Origin: Candidatus Latescibacterota bacterium
GTDB taxonomy: Bacteria; Krumholzibacteriota; Krumholzibacteriia; JACNKJ01
NCBI GenBank assembly: GCA_020633725.1
Contig: JACKDC010000001.1
Span: 248,001-312,000 of the forward strand
Direction: 5' to 3'
Length of the DNA: 64,000 nt
The notes under the pieces are model-generated. The model was not told the DNA's origin and searched no databases. It saw nothing but the letters and a program-made list of their open reading frames with translations. This document shows positions 61,382 to 64,000 of this stretch, in pieces. The position numbers and the translations under genes are program-made. Positions within the stretch are counted from its first letter, which is position 1; the number at the start of each line of letters is the position of its first letter.

Positions 61382-61390
61382 CTATACATT
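61362..61390 (+). promoter_or_regulatory. Predicted promoter upstream of the recA leader
   Basis: TTGACG (61362-61367), 17 bases, TACATT (61385-61390). The -10 neighbourhood (CTATACATT-n-GTA) is the same as at 13233-13245. Confidence 0.5.
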
Positions 61391-61562
61391 CGTACCCGGC
61401 ACGGCGCGAGGCGGACCGGTCATGCCGACGCCAGCGCCGCTCCGGGCTGTCGCCGACGTTGTCGGCGGCGAGGGCGACGGCGCCCCGAAGGCGCTGTCGG
61501 AAGGGCGATTCGGCGACCCGAGTCCGCGGCCCGCGCCCTGCAATGCCGTGCCCGAAGATCGT
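61391..61562 (+). other. Non-coding leader between two promoters before recA
   Basis: 172 bases without a convincing gene. It contains a short hairpin CGCCGAC-GTT-GTCGGCG (61451-61467) and other GC-rich self-complementary stretches (GGCGCCCCGAAGGCGC). A 74-codon reading frame starting at 61362 has no ribosome site. A structured RNA or plain leader is possible. Confidence 0.4.
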
Positions 61563-61592
61563 TTGACGGCCCCGCTTTGCCGGTGATACCTT
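61563..61592 (+). promoter_or_regulatory. Predicted recA promoter
   Basis: TTGACG (61563-61568), 18 bases, TACCTT (61587-61592). I see no obvious LexA-like dyad around it. Confidence 0.55.
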
Positions 61593-61662
61593 GGCGCCGG
61601 CGGCGTCCCGTCTGGCCAGGATGCGCCGCTCACTGCGCGCACCCACAACGGAAGAGAACACG

Positions 61663-62804
<1,142 letters not shown>

Positions 62805-62805
<1 letters not shown>

Positions 62806-63311
62806 TGCCGGAGGGGCCCGCCCCGGCCACGCCGCTGGCCCGGGCCCTCCGCTGGCTTGCGCGGCGTGACCGCAGCGAGCGGGAGGTCCGGGCGCGTCTG
62901 GCCGAGTGGGGGACGCCCGCCACCGACGTGGAGGACGTGATCCAGCATCTGCACGAGCGCGGCTATCTGAACGACGCCGCGCTGGCGGAGCGGCTCTGCG
63001 ACTGGCACGACCGCCACGACCCGCTGGGGCCGCTGCGGCTGCGACGGCGTCTCGAGCAGCGGGGCATCGACGCGGCCGACGCGGCGGCCGCGCTGGCCGG
63101 CCGCGAGGACCCCGAGCGGCAGCGCGCGCTGGCCGAGGGGCTCGCCGCGCGGCGGGAGGGCGCGCTGGCGTCGCTGCCCGCCCTTGCGCGCTGGCGACGT
63201 CTGCACGACTATCTCGCCCGGCGCGGCTTCGACGCCGCGATCGTGCGCGAGCTCTGCGAGCCCCACCTCGCCGCGGCGCGGGAGGCGGAGGACGCCGAGG
63301 CACTGGACTGA
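62805..63311 (+). CDS. recX: RecX regulatory protein
   Basis: 168 residues, modulating RecA filaments. RecX-type three-helix repeats: ALRWLARRDRSEREVRARLAEWG, VIQHLHERGYLNDAALAERLCDW, GPLRLRRRLEQRGIDAADAAAAL. A further repeat ends WRRLHDYLARRGFDAAIVREL. Translationally coupled to recA; 26 bases before alaS. Confidence 0.9.
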
Positions 63312-63337
63312 ACGCCCAACGCGAGGACCGCAAGGCG

Positions 63338-64000
63338 ATGACGAGCCACGAGCAACTGCGCCGGGCCTTCCTGGACTTCTTCGTCGCCCGGGGGCACACG
63401 CTCGTGCCCAGCGCCAGCCTGGTGCCCCGGGACGACCCCAGCCTGCTCTTCACCACGGCGGGCATGGTGCAGTTCAAGTCCCTCTACTCGACCACGGGCG
63501 AGCTGCCCTATCGCCGCGCGCTCTCCATCCAGAAGTGCCTGCGCGCCGGCGGCAAGGACAGCGACCTGGAAAACGTGGGCCGCAGTCCGCGTCACCTGAC
63601 CTTCTTCGAGATGCTGGGCCACTTCAGCTTCGGGGACTACTTCAAGGCCGAGGCCGTGGCCTACGCCTGGGAGTTCTTCACGAAGGTGCTGGACGTGGAC
63701 ACGTCGCGGCTGTGGATCTCCGTCTTCGAGGAGGACGACGAAGCCGCCGACTGCTGGCGCAAGGTGGGCTTCCCCGCCGAGCGCATCGTGCGCCTGGGCG
63801 CCAAGGACAACTTCTGGGGCCCGGCGGGCACGACCGGCGCCTGCGGCCCCAGCAGCGAGATCTACTGGGACCTGGGCGCCGAGCACGCCAGCGGCGAGAT
63901 CGGCCGCGGCCCGGGGCGGGACGACCGCTACATCGAGGTGTGGAACGCCGTCTTCCCGCAGTACGACCAGCAGGAGGACGGCAGCCGCCCGCCCCTGCCC
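63338..64000 (+). CDS. alaS: Alanyl-tRNA synthetase, N-terminal part
   Basis: 221 codons run to the edge of the window without a stop. LRRAFLDFFVARGHTLVPSAS, LLFTTAGMVQFKSLY, LSIQKCLRAGGKDSDLENVG, TFFEMLGHFSFGDYFK and NFWGPAGTTGACGPSSEIYWD are class II AlaRS catalytic core motifs. It charges tRNA-Ala. GAGGACCGCAAGGCG precedes the ATG. The recA-recX-alaS order is widespread. Confidence 0.96.
   Translation, partial: MTSHEQLRRAFLDFFVARGHTLVPSASLVPRDDPSLLFTTAGMVQFKSLYSTTGELPYRRALSIQKCLRAGGKDSDLENVGRSPRHLTFFEMLGHFSFGDYFKAEAVAYAWEFFTKVLDVDTSRLWISVFEEDDEAADCWRKVGFPAERIVRLGAKDNFWGPAGTTGACGPSSEIYWDLGAEHASGEIGRGPGRDDRYIEVWNAVFPQYDQQEDGSRPPLP

Noticed and set aside
61362..61586. A 74-codon frame in the recA leader
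   Set aside because: It starts inside a promoter, has no ribosome site and shows no domain.

Overview
The window is a GC-rich (roughly 70%), densely packed bacterial chromosome segment. About 59 protein genes, six tRNAs and one signal recognition particle RNA are supported. Strong GGAGG-type ribosome binding sites, ATGA/TGATG start-stop overlaps, outer-membrane proteins (an Omp85 barrel and a second barrel), lipoprotein maturation (Lgt) and four secreted proteins ending in an NPFNP-type C-terminal sorting domain point to a diderm of the wider Fibrobacteres-Chlorobi-Bacteroidetes (FCB) radiation. A high-GC candidate phylum (Eisenbacteria/Krumholzibacteria/Latescibacteria-like) fits better than Bacteroidetes proper; this placement is inference. 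Promoters share a TTGACA-like -35 and a -10 of the form TAnnTT. No gene in the list ends in TAA; TAG and TGA are used about equally.

Layout. 1-5.8 kb: envelope and central metabolism (rodA end, lgt, aroE, comF-like, pgk-tpiA, secG, tRNA-Leu). 5.9-13 kb: housekeeping and conserved small proteins (YfcE-like phosphodiesterase, outer-membrane barrel, DUF2007/YugP/thiamine-binding/MutT operon, ChaN-like protein, paired DUF507 genes, mnmA). 13.0-13.5 kb is a non-coding patch with repeated perfect palindromes, a promoter with an overlapping inverted repeat, and a long hairpin. 13.5-24 kb: secreted proteins with sorting domains, a three-tRNA operon, and an AbiV-type defence gene of lower GC inserted after it.

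24-32.7 kb: a probable cold-adaptation neighbourhood (RRM RNA-binding protein, fatty acid desaturase, DEAD-box helicase on the minus strand). A second RRM gene at 32.4 kb shares promoter and leader motifs with the first. A secreted FAD oxidoreductase and an ABC-F ATPase lie between. 32.7-49 kb: beta-propeller, amidase, HAD nucleotidase, pyruvate kinase, a large C10 peptidase fusion, a tricorn protease, an Omp85 protein and an AmrS radical SAM enzyme. 49.1-51.9 kb holds an M16 peptidase gene broken by one in-frame TAG at a normally tryptophan codon.

53-64 kb: an information-processing block: tadA, two tRNA-Ser, SRP RNA, dnaX, ebfC, recR, pgpA, cinA, thpR, an M48 peptidase, a GT-C membrane protein, then recA-recX-alaS, with alaS running off the end. 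TadA is expected to edit the tRNA-Arg(ACG) encoded at 16.0 kb, and the window carries four serine tRNAs (UGA, GCU, GGA, CGA).
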